Positions 47,288 to 57,937 of a stretch of DNA of 64,000 nucleotides are shown here, in pieces. Made by a program: the position numbers and the translations under genes. Numbering within the stretch: position 1 is the first letter of the stretch; every line of letters starts with the position of its first letter. The stretch covers positions 29,536,159 through 29,600,158 of the forward strand of contig CM068831.1 of assembly GCA_028554795.2 (NCBI GenBank), read 5' to 3'. This DNA is from Sinohyriopsis cumingii. Taxonomy: Eukaryota; Mollusca; Bivalvia; Unionida; Unionidae. The notes beneath the pieces are model-generated. The model searched no databases, was not told where the DNA came from, and saw only the letters and a program-made list of their open reading frames with translations.

Positions 47288-50200
47288 GTTTCTCCACAGA
47301 GGATTTTTCTTTGCAATATTTTAAAAACTCCTTTCCAACTTTCTCTGGAATCTGAATAGTTAGATCGAGTTATGGATCTTTAAGTCTGTATGGCGTAATG
47401 TAAGGTATTAACAAAGTTAAAGAGTTACATTGAGAAATGAATAAAACCAAACAATACAAAGCTCTTGAAAGTTATTTATTGAAAAATATATGTAGATGTA
47501 CATTTTGAGCGTAATTTAAGAATTACTTCTGAACTGAAATAGAGAGTTAGTAGCCTTGATTAGAACATTTTAAAGTTATTATTTATTTAAAGATCAATAT
47601 GAAACCAGTTTGTGCTCCCGGCACTTGCAATATTTGCTTTTGGACTAATGTTGTTGTTTTAAGTCCATCCTACAGATTTTTCGGAAAGACGATTTTTCAG
47701 ATATCATGAATCCAGAACGGGTCATATATTTTTGAAGGTTTGTAAATTTATTTGCATTCTTTCGTTTCCTTTCTGTTATGATACCACGATTTGATGCAAA
47801 GCAGTGGAGAGGCCTACTAATGTGTTATCATATAAAAGTGTAATCATGGCAAATAATCAGTTCCAAATGTCGGCTCTTAACATTATACTTTTATGAAAAT
47901 ATATAATTGACGCTCGCTAGGTATACCAACCCACCCACATGCGTGTGAGAGTTGAAGATCTACATGCCACATGATTTTGTCATCAGTTACAATCGGGCTG
48001 ATTTGACTAGGAAGTACGTCTTATTGAAGTTACCACGCGTTTTATGTGTGTCAAAAGGATTACGAAATAGCACAACACTTACATTTCTTCAGTTCTTATT
48101 TGTTGTACTTTTAGCATTCACATCTTCATGTACTGACGTACACTACAAAATCTTAAATTGAGTTTAACGTATCGGTATTTATGACGCTACTTTTGTTCTA
48201 AATCAGCCAGGCATATTCGTCAGATATACATGGCGTCAACGCCATTCATTCACTCTGGAGTGTTTGATGCATTGTGTTTGAATGCAATATGAATTTATTG
48301 GACACAATACAATTACATTTTTATAAATCCATTGTTCAGTTTTGTGAGATGAAACTTATAAAATATGGGAATGCGCCATACAAAAAAAAAAAACAACAAC
48401 CCACAACCCCACCCACAACCCAAAATAATCAACAAAATAAAACACGCAATGCAGTTTTTAGATGGTTATACTCTTGAGCAAAGATGATTTTAGTTGCCAG
48501 CTTCTGATTACCGTCAACGTGGGCTGAACTTGCATTGCAATTACAGTAAACTTTGGTTTAACCTGCGTTATAAAATGCGATGCTACTTGGGGAAAAGCTC
48601 GATTAAGATGGTTCATTCTTCACCGACTGTCAATTAAGAGCAATCGGAGCAAACAAAGCATTCATTATGTATATTCTGCAATTACCAATCATATCCAAAG
48701 CGGTTGTACATGTTTCATTTGTTAACAGAAAGTATAGGCTATTAAGTTACATTCGCTCTAAATTGCATACTTTGTAAAATTTCTCGTTAATCTCGTATTT
48801 AGTTGTGCTCTGTCGAAAACGATTTTGTTGCTAAGACGACACTACATTATAATATTGACGTATTTCTGACATCAATGAAGCCAGTGTGACTTTAAAGGCT
48901 TCCTACGATGACAAAGTAGTCAATAACATATGGAGACCTACCATCACCGTCAATAAATGTCAGATTTGTTGATCATTTATACCTAACAATAGGAAATAAT
49001 GTAAAGAACAAAGATAAGCAGGCCATCTTTAATATCCATAATGGTTAGAACAATATCATCCTTAGCCATAAATCAGACCTATCTGCCTTAGAGTTCGACA
49101 TCTGGGGATAAAAAGCGAACAAACACAAAGAAATAAAAGCACAAACCAAAGAAATGAGATTGGAATAATAAACATCTAATTCATGGCAGAAAGATAATAT
49201 CTATCCAAAGAAATAAAAAGTTCGAAATTGAAGAAAAATATGAAAATAATTGCCATCTTGTATAAATGTGACCAAGTATGTAGGTGTACGGTGTATAAAC
49301 TAAACTATTTGGGATTAAAGCTGGAAGCACGTGAACGCGGTATCCCCAGACGTACTACGGAAAAGTCACCCTTTGCATATATTAATATCAAGACATTAGC
49401 GTAACGTTCTAAACTTCTATTAAGCGGTTTGTTTCTTGCAACTAATTGTATTTTATTGTATTCATTTACTTTTTTTTATTTATTTACGTATGTATTTATT
49501 TATTTGTATTTGTGGATAGAACATTGATTTCCTGTTATTCTGATCTCCAAGCTAGAGACAGGTTTTGAATCGTAATATATTGTATCAGTACTGAGTAAAA
49601 GTATCAGGTTTTCATTGCTTTATGATAAAGAATATTTCTGAAATATGCGTGTGGAGTTGACACTGCTTGATGACAAAGCTTGGATTTGTCGGAAACAAAG
49701 CGTAAATTATATTCATCGCAAGATAACAGTTACGATTGTTTTTTCTCATCTAAGTATCGCATTTTTTTAAATCCTGGAATTGTACATGGATCAAAATAAC
49801 ACGATATGATAAATGCAAGCATAATCAATATTATTGAATTAAATTAACATTTATGATTTTAGTAGATATAACGAATTTGTTGAGTTGTTACGTGAGTCGT
49901 ATTATTCTGATGCAAACTGGAGATTGTCATTATCATTGTCATCATCGCCTTTTACATGCAAACCTTAACCGTATAATGCATACTCTAAGTAAAAGAAATT
50001 ATTACTGTATTGTTTCCTAGTGCTCTTCCATTTCTCTTTCGTCCATATGACCCAAAGAATATTAATGTTTTCTGTGTTTTGACTTCAGCTTGTATGTGTA
50101 ATGTTAGATTTCGATGTGTAATTACGTGTACGTTGTTTTAGACAGATCCTTTTATAGACTGCCATAACAAATAATTTAGAACAGACTTAAGCACTCATCA

Positions 50201-50607
50201 GTGATAACTCGTAAGGAAAAGGTAGATGTTACCCTCGAAGTGATGATTGGAAAGAGAGGAAATGATGAGATAATTGGATAAAATCACAATGTATAGTGTC
50301 ATTCACCTGACGGTCTGGATAAGCATTTTCTTCAGTGAAATAAGTGTCAAAATCATTCACTGAAGGGCTGTCCATTGTTTACTGATATTTTGCCTGTGAT
50401 GAGTGGACATCAGATAAGCTGAGCTTAAAAAGATACTCGTTGATCACTGTTGGTACGGATACCAATACCTCATCCAATTATTTGTGAAGCTCATGTGGTC
50501 AATTTATACAACTCTTTTTAAATTTTGTTGTGTTGTGAACTTAACAAATACATTAACGAATATTTTTTTTTTGCCTTATTAATTAGTCACTATTAAATTT
50601 TCCCGGT
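47288..50607. other. AT-rich DNA, no gene recognised
   Basis: No gene recognised. ACAGTAAACTTTGGTTTAACC near 48,544 looks like a worn terminal inverted repeat of a pogo/Tigger-type element, but no convincing partner end was found. An A-rich then CCCACAACC-rich patch lies at 48,380-48,422. Short ORFs at 47,952-48,161 and 48,274-48,477 (+) lack motifs. Confidence 0.4.
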
Positions 50608-50690
50608 GTATGTATGTATGTATGTATGTATGGATGGATGGATGGATGGATGGATGTATGGATGAATGTATGTATGTATGTATGTGAGAG
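50608..50690. repeat. TGTA/TGGA tetranucleotide microsatellite
   Basis: Blocks of TGTA, TGGA, then TGTA again: an interrupted expansion. The open frame on the minus strand (IHPSIHPSIH) is an artefact. Confidence 0.93.
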
Positions 50691-51770
50691 AGTGGAGAGC
50701 TGATACATTGGTTTTGAGCTTTTTCATGTACATTAAGGGATCTTGAGTGTTTATACCTTGATGATTTGTGCATAATAACTAATTTTAGTCAATGACCTAT
50801 CCTTCAAACAGTGGCAACCAGAACTCAGTGGACTTTCCGCCTAGTGTAAATTCGATTTTGTACATGGTAAACTTGACATAGATTAAGGGAGATTATTACG
50901 ACCAATCACAATACTAATGTTCATTTAATGCAAAGACGAACCGAATAATCGATACCACACAATGACACTCTTCCCAAATCGCAGATGATGGAAGTGAACT
51001 GGCTCCATTGCTGATTTTGTCAAGACCCAGTGGGGATATGCTGCCTGCCTATTGAAACGGTACTGCCCATCAATGTTAACACTATGACATGCAAAACAGT
51101 TCTAGATTACCGACGTAGAGATGTCACAAATATGAGATTCTCCTATATCAACCTATTGAGTGGACCATCGATGTGCCTCCATCCTAAAACGTAGATGTGG
51201 TAAGATGCAATTTGGATAGTACCAGTCCCTAATAGTCCAGCCTATGTGATGGTCCAGACATACTTGACAAGTAAGAAATATACAAAACAAAGAAAAGGCC
51301 ATAGAATCAACGGTTATCCCAATAATTCTAAGCTAGTCATATGATAAATTATTCAGTGAATAAAAATGTTACTTTGCACAGTAATATATCTAACTGTATC
51401 ATGCCATCTTAACTTTGGAAATAAAGGTGATGTAGGATTGCTAATTCAATAGCTGTCGTCTGAAAACCTAATAAATAACATTACATACTATTCCAGATTA
51501 ATATAATTGTACCAACATAATTATTAATAGTCATTATTTATATGTTTTCTGTAACTGATACCTTGGTATGCCAGAGATTGATAATAAAAAAAAACGAGAG
51601 GACGGTTGGATAGATACATAGCATGTACATTTGACCTGGAACAAAGAATGTATTTATTAATTTTCATGAACGTATAAATGTAGAAGAATGCTTGATACTA
51701 GAAGCATAATTAATATTTTAATACAAATAACACTATCATTCAGGTTAGGGAATTTTTAATTCGAATTCTA
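50691..51770. other. AT-rich DNA, no gene recognised
   Basis: Nothing supported. The part around 51,000-51,250 is a little GC-richer and may be an old repeat, but no frame gives a recognisable protein. Confidence 0.4.
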
Positions 51771-51817
51771 CATACATACATACATACATACATACATACA
51801 TACATACATACATACAC
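51771..51817. repeat. CATA microsatellite
   Basis: About 11 CATA units directly abutting the truncated SINE that follows. The minus-strand frame across it (MYVCMYVCMY) is an artefact. Confidence 0.93.
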
Positions 51818-51890
51818 TGCCACACTGCAGACATCGTAGCGATATGACTGAAAATTGTTAAAGCTAAGTTAAAAATCCTATTCGCACACA
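51818..51890 (+). mobile_element. SINE-A, 3' fragment
   Basis: The 3' domain of the SINE family described at 60,940: TGCCACACTGCAGACATCGTAGCGATATGACTGAAAATTGTTAAAGC and a following TTAAAAATCC (positions 51,818-51,880). The 5' part is missing and replaced by the CATA microsatellite. A CA/GACA/GATA tract follows at 51,885-51,935. Confidence 0.7.
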
Positions 51891-51935
51891 CACACACAGA
51901 CAGACAGACAGATATACAGACAGATAGATAGATAG
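51885..51935. repeat. CA-GACA-GATA compound microsatellite
   Basis: Short CA tract, then GACA, then GATA units, directly downstream of the SINE-A 3' end. It may have grown from the SINE tail. Confidence 0.9.
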
Positions 51936-52490
51936 TTTGTTCATGCTGAACTTTCCGCTGTGACTTAATCCTTATAAATATAATATTAATATAAACTACC
52001 TTACAAGATGAATTCACTCTGAAGTGTTTGTTATAGGTTACAATGCAGATTTTGAGAGGCAGGACTGTAAACAAACAGCGTGCAATTTCACTTCATAACA
52101 GCATCAATACCTTAATACGCACTGCGCACTGTCGCCGAAATACACACGGACAACCACACAATAATGCTCAAATTCTAAAGAATAACAAATTACGTTGAAA
52201 TAAATACCTGGAATGCCCAAGCATAACTCTGTACCACTATCTAAATGAGAGAGTAAATCATGCTCCTAAAATACACTGAACCGGAAGTAATAACTAGGAC
52301 TTGAATGCTTCCGCAGTCATTTGGATAGTTACTATTAAGAGGCTTTGGAACACGTACGTGGAGCGGTGCTAAAACTCCCTATAGACTTGCCTAAATACAC
52401 TCAGCATTTGCCAGTAAATATCTGCTGAACTCGCTTTAAGGTTTGCAGTTTGCACATTTACCTTGAGAAAATGTATCATTAATAGCACTA
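51936..52490. other. AT-rich DNA, nothing recognised
   Basis: No gene, RNA gene or repeat that I can support. Confidence 0.4.
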
Positions 52491-52654
52491 GTACAGTCCA
52501 ACTCGTAATCATACACGTTTGGTCCCACCGGTTTCGAGCGGATAACCATAGAATGCGAATCGCTTCACAGATAAGGAGGAATCTCTAGCGATATAAGTTG
52601 TCATTCGGATAATGAGAATCACGTTAAACAGAGTCCGGATTAACGAAGTTTTAC
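52491..52654. mobile_element. Small pogo/Tigger-like non-autonomous element
   Basis: The left end, GTACAGTCCAACTCGTAATC, and the complement of the right end, GTAAAACTTCGTTAATCCGG, align over AACT.CGT.AATC. The phrases GAGCGGATAA and CATTCGGATAATGAG inside resemble pogo/Tigger termini (CAG..AA.CTCG.TAATCCG). Length of about 164 bp and no coding capacity make it a MITE if real. TA lies at both outer edges (CACTA on the left, CTTTA on the right), compatible with a TA target duplication. Confidence 0.45.
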
Positions 52655-53325
52655 TTTATTCCAAAGGTTTCTAAAGGGGAGATACTTTTTATCATGTTGT
52701 CATGCATATTATACACATCTTGGTTATATGCATGTGACTGAATCATAAATGCATTGTAAGACTGTGTGATTAATCCAAGCTTTGTTCGAAGAAATCTACT
52801 GCAGCTTTTCATTTTCAATATATTCATCATGAATTAATCATCTAACTCTTACTTTATGCTTTTTGTGAAAAGAAAAAATCACATTTAAGTTCAACAAACA
52901 AATTCATCACTGTCCGACATAGCATTCAAGCTTTTTCTAATTTGCGAAACCATTTCAAATTTGAGAAACCATTTTAGGAAATGAATAGAGGAGAAAATAA
53001 TTTTAAAATCTAATAAACTATTTTGGAGCTATGCCAAATCAATTTATTTATTACTCACAGGATTTCTGAACTGGTTCTAGTTTCATTCGACATTTTCTTG
53101 CAGAACTTGGAGTTTCACTATCAATTATATTATGTTATTCCAATTATCTTCTGTTACGTGGGATTATTATGATCCAAGTCAAACGATAATAACATGCACC
53201 GATAACATGTCGAAAAGTTGGGTATGAGCATGTTACTTTTACATGCATTAAGTTACTCGTTTCTTGAATATCATTCCGATTCACTAATCATTGGAGTATA
53301 TATAGCATTCCATCGAAAGGTCATT
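52655..53325. other. AT-rich DNA, nothing recognised
   Basis: No supported feature. The ORF starting at 53,218 runs into the ATTC microsatellite and is discounted. Confidence 0.45.
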
Positions 53326-53443
53326 CATTTATTCATTCATTCGTTCGTTCGTTCATTCGTTCGTTCGTTCCTTATTTCCTTCCTTCCTTCATTAACTCAT
53401 TCATTCATTCATTCATTCATCCATTCATCCATTCATTCATTCA
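53326..53443. repeat. ATTC/GTTC tetranucleotide microsatellite
   Basis: ATTC units with blocks of GTTC and CCTTC interruptions. The 120-codon frame across it (HSFIHSFIHS) is an artefact of the 4-base repeat being read as a 12-base period. Confidence 0.95.
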
Positions 53444-53908
53444 TGTGCAAATGCATTGTGGCAATATCTGTGTCGTGGAATATTAAATGCATGTCCCATG
53501 TAACTGCTGTCAGTTGGTCGAAGTTATATAACAGTGTGCATATATCTGACCGAATTTGCGGAATGGACGCTAGCCTATAGCGTTTTATTTTAGACACAAG
53601 GAGAGACTAGCATCATGAAAAACTAAAATAATTTATCCATCAGAAGAGATGATAGACAGATTAATCAACAAAACATGACAAACCATTTGAATAAAATCTC
53701 TTTCCAAGATATAAACCACAGCGGCCAAACCATTCTTTGTTTGGATAGGATTTGCATCCGCGCTGTTCTAATCGTCAGTGAGGCACACAAAGCACTAAGC
53801 TACGATTAAAGACGTACCATAAATAAGTACCTTTCAATGTGCCTGGTTAATATTGTATAGGGAAGCGGTGTAAGTTGTGACAGGGAATGATTTCTGTGAA
53901 TGTAGATT

Positions 53909-54328
53909 TTAAACAAAAAGAATTAACTTGAATTGCCGTCCAATATGATGTGTGGTGTAATATTGTTGGGGTTTAAGCGAGAATGAGGTTGAATTTCTAA
54001 GCAACATGATCTGGTGTGTAACATCATTGAATAGGAGGTCGTGCGAGAATGAAGTAGAACTCCTACACAACAGAATGCCGTACATCATCACAAGGCCATG
54101 AAGAAACAGTGACCATTCTCGAAAAACTTTATGTCCAGCCAATATAAGATTCGTTCGCGTGCTGTCAATATGCACAATTTTCCAGATAAATTGGGAACGA
54201 ACATGTCTTTCATTTCGTTCGTTCAGCTTTTTATTATCCGCGTGATCTGAACTCCTTCTCAGCCGATTGAGGAAGGATGAAGTAGAGGTCAAGGGATCTT
54301 TTGGATAGTGCATAAGTCTGTCGGTCAC
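53909..54328 (-). CDS. 139-codon ORF with internal duplication (unknown)
   Basis: A long minus-strand frame that is not low-complexity. The C-terminal half contains two similar stretches, RSSTSFSHDLLFNDVTHQIM and then RNSTSFSLKPQQYYTTHHI, encoded by two ~60-bp units (54,070-54,011 and 54,010-53,950). No signal peptide, membrane span or known motif is seen. It may be a chance frame across an old tandem duplication, and no splice or promoter signal decides. Confidence 0.2.
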   Translation of the reverse strand: MTDRLMHYPKDPLTSTSSFLNRLRRSSDHADNKKLNERNERHVRSQFIWKIVHIDSTRTNLILAGHKVFREWSLFLHGLVMMYGILLCRSSTSFSHDLLFNDVTHQIMLLRNSTSFSLKPQQYYTTHHIGRQFKLILFV

Positions 54329-57300
54329 TTATGACAAAAGCTGAAATTTGCTTTGGCGTTCCAGCGTGTTTGGATTTCATTGTGAAGGCTAAAGATACAA
54401 CAAAGTGCATTTTATTAGTACTTATATTTTATTCTCTGCATCATTTTATAATCATACCTCTGATTACCCAAAACTGGCCGCACGTTCTTCATTGATTTCA
54501 AAGTATTTTATTTACGTTTTAAATTTGTGCTGTGTTTTTAGAAATAATAACAGCCTCCGTCTGTTTGTATGTATGGCCTGGTTGCCGGATTACTGCTAGC
54601 AAAACTATATTGAAAGAACAATTGTGTTGAACAAAAGAATTAAATAAGAAAAAAGACACACACCCCTGCAAACGTTGTAAATCCTTATCGATTATTAAAG
54701 GGTTTTATACCAATGACAATTTGCATGCATGAAAGGACAGATGTTTGATACAACCATAGATAGAATAGCAATTATATACCTTGACAGATGCCAACAAGTT
54801 GACTCAGCGCATGCTATCCGTTCATTTTACTTTACACATCCTGTTTTTCCTCTTTCGATTGAAGATGTCATTGATGCATACAAAAGTAAATTAAATGGGA
54901 TAGAAATAATTGCAAGTGGTGCCATGTAAAACAACTGAAATAAGAATTAAAGTAAAATGGGATCGAACCTTGTGTAGCGTGATGTTTGTGTGCATTATAT
55001 CTGCTTCTCTTTATTCTTGCCGTTAATATAAACAATTTATTGCCTATTAATTCCTTACTAAAGGAAATTATTTCCAAAATTAGCATTTTGTATTTAGAAT
55101 TATAATTCCGCCCTGCTGATTACAAATCCTTTTTCTTCAACGCATTCACTATACAGGGTCCCTACATAAAAGACCAAATTAAACACACGCTATCGGAAGC
55201 TCTCGCCATTCAGAAGGAAAATGAATTAAAACAAAAAAAAATATTGCAATCTTCGTTCTACTAATAACACTTGATTGCATAAAACATTGACAATAATCCA
55301 AATACAAAGATAAGCCCAACTAGATGTATTTTTACCTCGGAATGGGTGCATTAAGTACAGATGATAGCGTTAAATAAATAAATTGGCCCTTACGAACACC
55401 ATATTTACTGAACCATCCCTGAATTTTGTGTTTTCGTTCAGTAGATACATTTCAATGATAAAGTCCTTACATAACATTCCAAAAACTAAACTAATGTTCG
55501 CACTGCCATGATGTGAGAATAGGATACATGACGAAGGTAGAATTCAAACTTCGACATTACGAATGTGTCTTACCACTGCAATGATACCTTATGAAATCAT
55601 CATATACAGAATCCTATACATCTGTTAGAATATCTATTAGAATTTATACAACTGAATCAGTTTAACTCAATATATTACATGCATCCATTTGTAAGGTTCA
55701 TATAAGGATTCATCACATAGTGCTACACATTGGACAGCGGCCATTATCAGTGAGATATGATCTTTCAGAACAATGGTGGCTTTACTGAAAATAATATAAT
55801 GCTTTCCAGCCTAATTCATTCATGTATTGATTTATGTCTGTGCTCTTAATTTCAGCAACGTAGAAACTATTGTAATAGAAAACAAACTACTGGCAATTCG
55901 AGATTGCGCAGGATGGGGGGGGGGGGGCAGTACAGTGGAGAGAGGAATGGGACATTTTCTGAGAGACTGACGATTTATAAGCCTTTTTGTTATGTTTCTG
56001 TTTTCTTTTAAACCGTTCAATATTTGCTGATTTGTAGATTTAATGTGACTGGGAAAATTTACACAAATCTAGATCTATATAAGTATATATGTAAATGCAC
56101 TGTGCAGGGTCTTTAACAATAAAGTGCAATTGTTAGCTAGATCCAACAAATATAATGCTGCAGTAGTTTCAAAATGCATCAGGACATATTTTCAGAGAAT
56201 ACATAATACACGCAATTGGAAACATTAGCATCTTTATATAAAGAAGGAATATGCCAATTGATTTCTCATTTTCTTATCTTCAGGGAAGCGATGCACAACT
56301 TTATTCCTGGATACAGCTTTCCGCGTACCCATCCATCATCCATTCGGAATGGGGAACTGAATCGATGAAGAAGTTTTAGTGTTCGTTGATACAGCATGGA
56401 ATACCCCAGATTATCGAATACAGATTTTCCAAGAAGAATTCAAAAATTTATCATGACATGGCTGGTTTACAAGCATTAAAACATTTGGGACATTTTCAAT
56501 ATATATGACATCAAACGCTTTATGATGTCAAAGTAATTAATGAACGGACTTAATTGGTGTGTCAGTTTCATCGGTGAATGGGAACCTTATAAATGAATCA
56601 TCGCTGTGTCATAGTGTACTTTCGACAATGTATATTTTTTGCTTCAGTAACTTTTAGTTAGATATTTGCTTTTCTGTGTGTATAGTTACATTTCAATTGC
56701 CAGAGTGTTTTTATAATTCCTTCTCGAAGAAAATACAATTTCTCACGCGCGCTGCTTCTCGTTTAGCGGATTTAAATAATATTTTGCCATAGTCATTAGG
56801 AGTGCACACCTTGTATAGTCATAAGGCATCATTCGATGAATAAGACTGAGTAACATTTACACTGTCAACTGTATACCTGGGGTGTACCTGTATTGTGTCC
56901 TGTACGATCATTTTGCATTGGTAGGTTCATAATGTTTTCTGGCCACTGAAAACTTCCTATAAATCGAAGTACTGGTAGTATTGTCCAGGAAACACACCTT
57001 AATATTTACTGAAGGAGTTAATGTAGCCAATTTGCGAAGAAACCACCGACAGGGCATATAATGGATATTTCTGTCGCGCAGTTTACTGTTCTTATGTTGA
57101 GATTTATGCGATGTTTATAACTTCTATTGATGATATTAGACGCGAAGGCTGGCTATTGCAGACAAGAGTTCAAAGCGTATTAGCGCAAGTACAAGCAGCC
57201 GGCCGCCATGTTAGTGCCCAAATGCATTTTTAATATCGATGTTCGACCCAGATGTTCGAGAGTTCAAACAATCATACGGCTAAAATGACGTTGAAAGCAA

Positions 57301-57364
57301 TGAAAGAAATAACACGATAATAACTCTAAGACATGTATTTCATTTAAAAGTAAATATATTGTCC
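54329..57364. other. AT-rich DNA, no gene recognised
   Basis: No supported gene. A short frame at 54,729-54,929 (+) ends VIDAYKSKLNGIEIIASGAM and looks mildly protein-like. A good splice-acceptor-like tract (TTTTCTTATCTTCAG, ending ~56,282) precedes a short open stretch (SDAQLYSWIQLSAYPSIIHS), but no exon can be confirmed. A run of 13-14 G occurs near 55,914. Confidence 0.35.
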
Positions 57365-57635
57365 CTTATGTGTGTGTGTGCTTGTGTGATTTGGATATTT
57401 AACATAGCTCTAAGAATTTGTTTCAGTCATATCGCTACGGTGACTGCATTTTGGCAGTTTATAATGATGTCTAGCACTGGTGCATCATGCCGCAGACATG
57501 TAGCAGCCACATTATACTGGTACCAGCCCGACCAGTCCTAACACTAACGTCTTAATACCGAGCGTCTAGCGAGGCAGCTGTTAGTAACATTTTTATAAGG
57601 CTTTGGTATGACTGGACAGGGTTTAAACCGCGACC
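57365..57635 (-). mobile_element. SINE-A, body (split copy)
   Basis: Minus-strand copy matching 60,970-61,262: from the right, GTCATACCAAAGCC, ACAGCTGCCTCGCTAG, GTTAGTGTTAGGACTGGTC, TGTCTGCGGCATGATGC, then CGTAGCGATATGACTGAAAC near the 3' end. It is separated from its tRNA-like head (57,885-57,937) by an inserted SINE-B. It ends near a TG-rich patch at 57,365. Confidence 0.85.
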
Positions 57636-57884
57636 CTGGGGCCCCGAGTGGCCGAGTGGTCTAAAGCGCTCTCCGTTACGGATCACTGCCATCTCACCTC
57701 TGTCTGAGTGGGTTCGAGTCTCGGATTCGGCTAATGTGGGTATGTGAGAAAGCTTGCCAGTAGTTTCTTGTGGGTCGGTGGTTCTTTCCGGGGTTTTCCC
57801 GGGTTCTTCCTCCACCATTAATACTGGCAGCTATCTATAGCCTGTCATGTGCTGAAAAACAGCGTTAAACCCTACAGCAACAAC
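57636..57884 (+). mobile_element. SINE-B, tRNA-derived, inserted into SINE-A
   Basis: The head GGCCCCGAGTGGCCGAGTGG, then TCTAAAGCGCT, resembles a leucine or serine tRNA 5' half (box A TGGCCGAGTGG). Box B is GGTTCGAGTCTC near 57,711. The body has GGGTCGGTGGTTCTTTCCGG and ends AGCGTTAAACCCTACAGCAA plus a CAA tail. The 10-bp target-site duplication AACCGCGACC flanks it exactly at 57,626-57,635 and 57,885-57,894. The intact TSD and complete ends suggest a fairly recent, full-length insertion. Confidence 0.9.
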
Positions 57885-57937
57885 AACCGCGACCTCTCGC
57901 ATCCGAGGTTTACGCTCTAACTACTAGGCCACCCTTA
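57885..57937 (-). mobile_element. SINE-A, tRNA-like head (split copy)
   Basis: On the minus strand AGGGTGGCCTAGTAGTTAGA opens the head, with a box A (TGGCCTAGTAG) and an anticodon-arm-like CCTCG..CGAGAGG. It then reads GGTCGCGGTT into the SINE-B insertion and resumes in 57,635-57,620 with the degraded box B GGTTTAAACCC. This is the missing 5' end of the SINE-A body to the left. Confidence 0.85.

Noticed and set aside
48544-48815. A complete pogo/Tigger-like element starting at ACAGTAAACTTTGG
   Set aside because: A left-end-like sequence is present, but the proposed right end (CTCGTTAATCTCG region) does not align well enough as an inverted partner.
53218-53580. 120-codon plus-strand ORF
   Set aside because: Its centre is the ATTC microsatellite (HSFIHSFIHS) and the flanks have no motif.
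57636-57720. A functional tRNA-Leu/Ser gene
   Set aside because: Box A and box B are present, but the acceptor stem does not close, the spacing is long and a SINE body, CAA tail and target-site duplication follow. It is a SINE head.
57552-57818. 88-codon minus-strand ORF
   Set aside because: It lies almost wholly inside SINE-B and its junction and is a shadow of the repeat.
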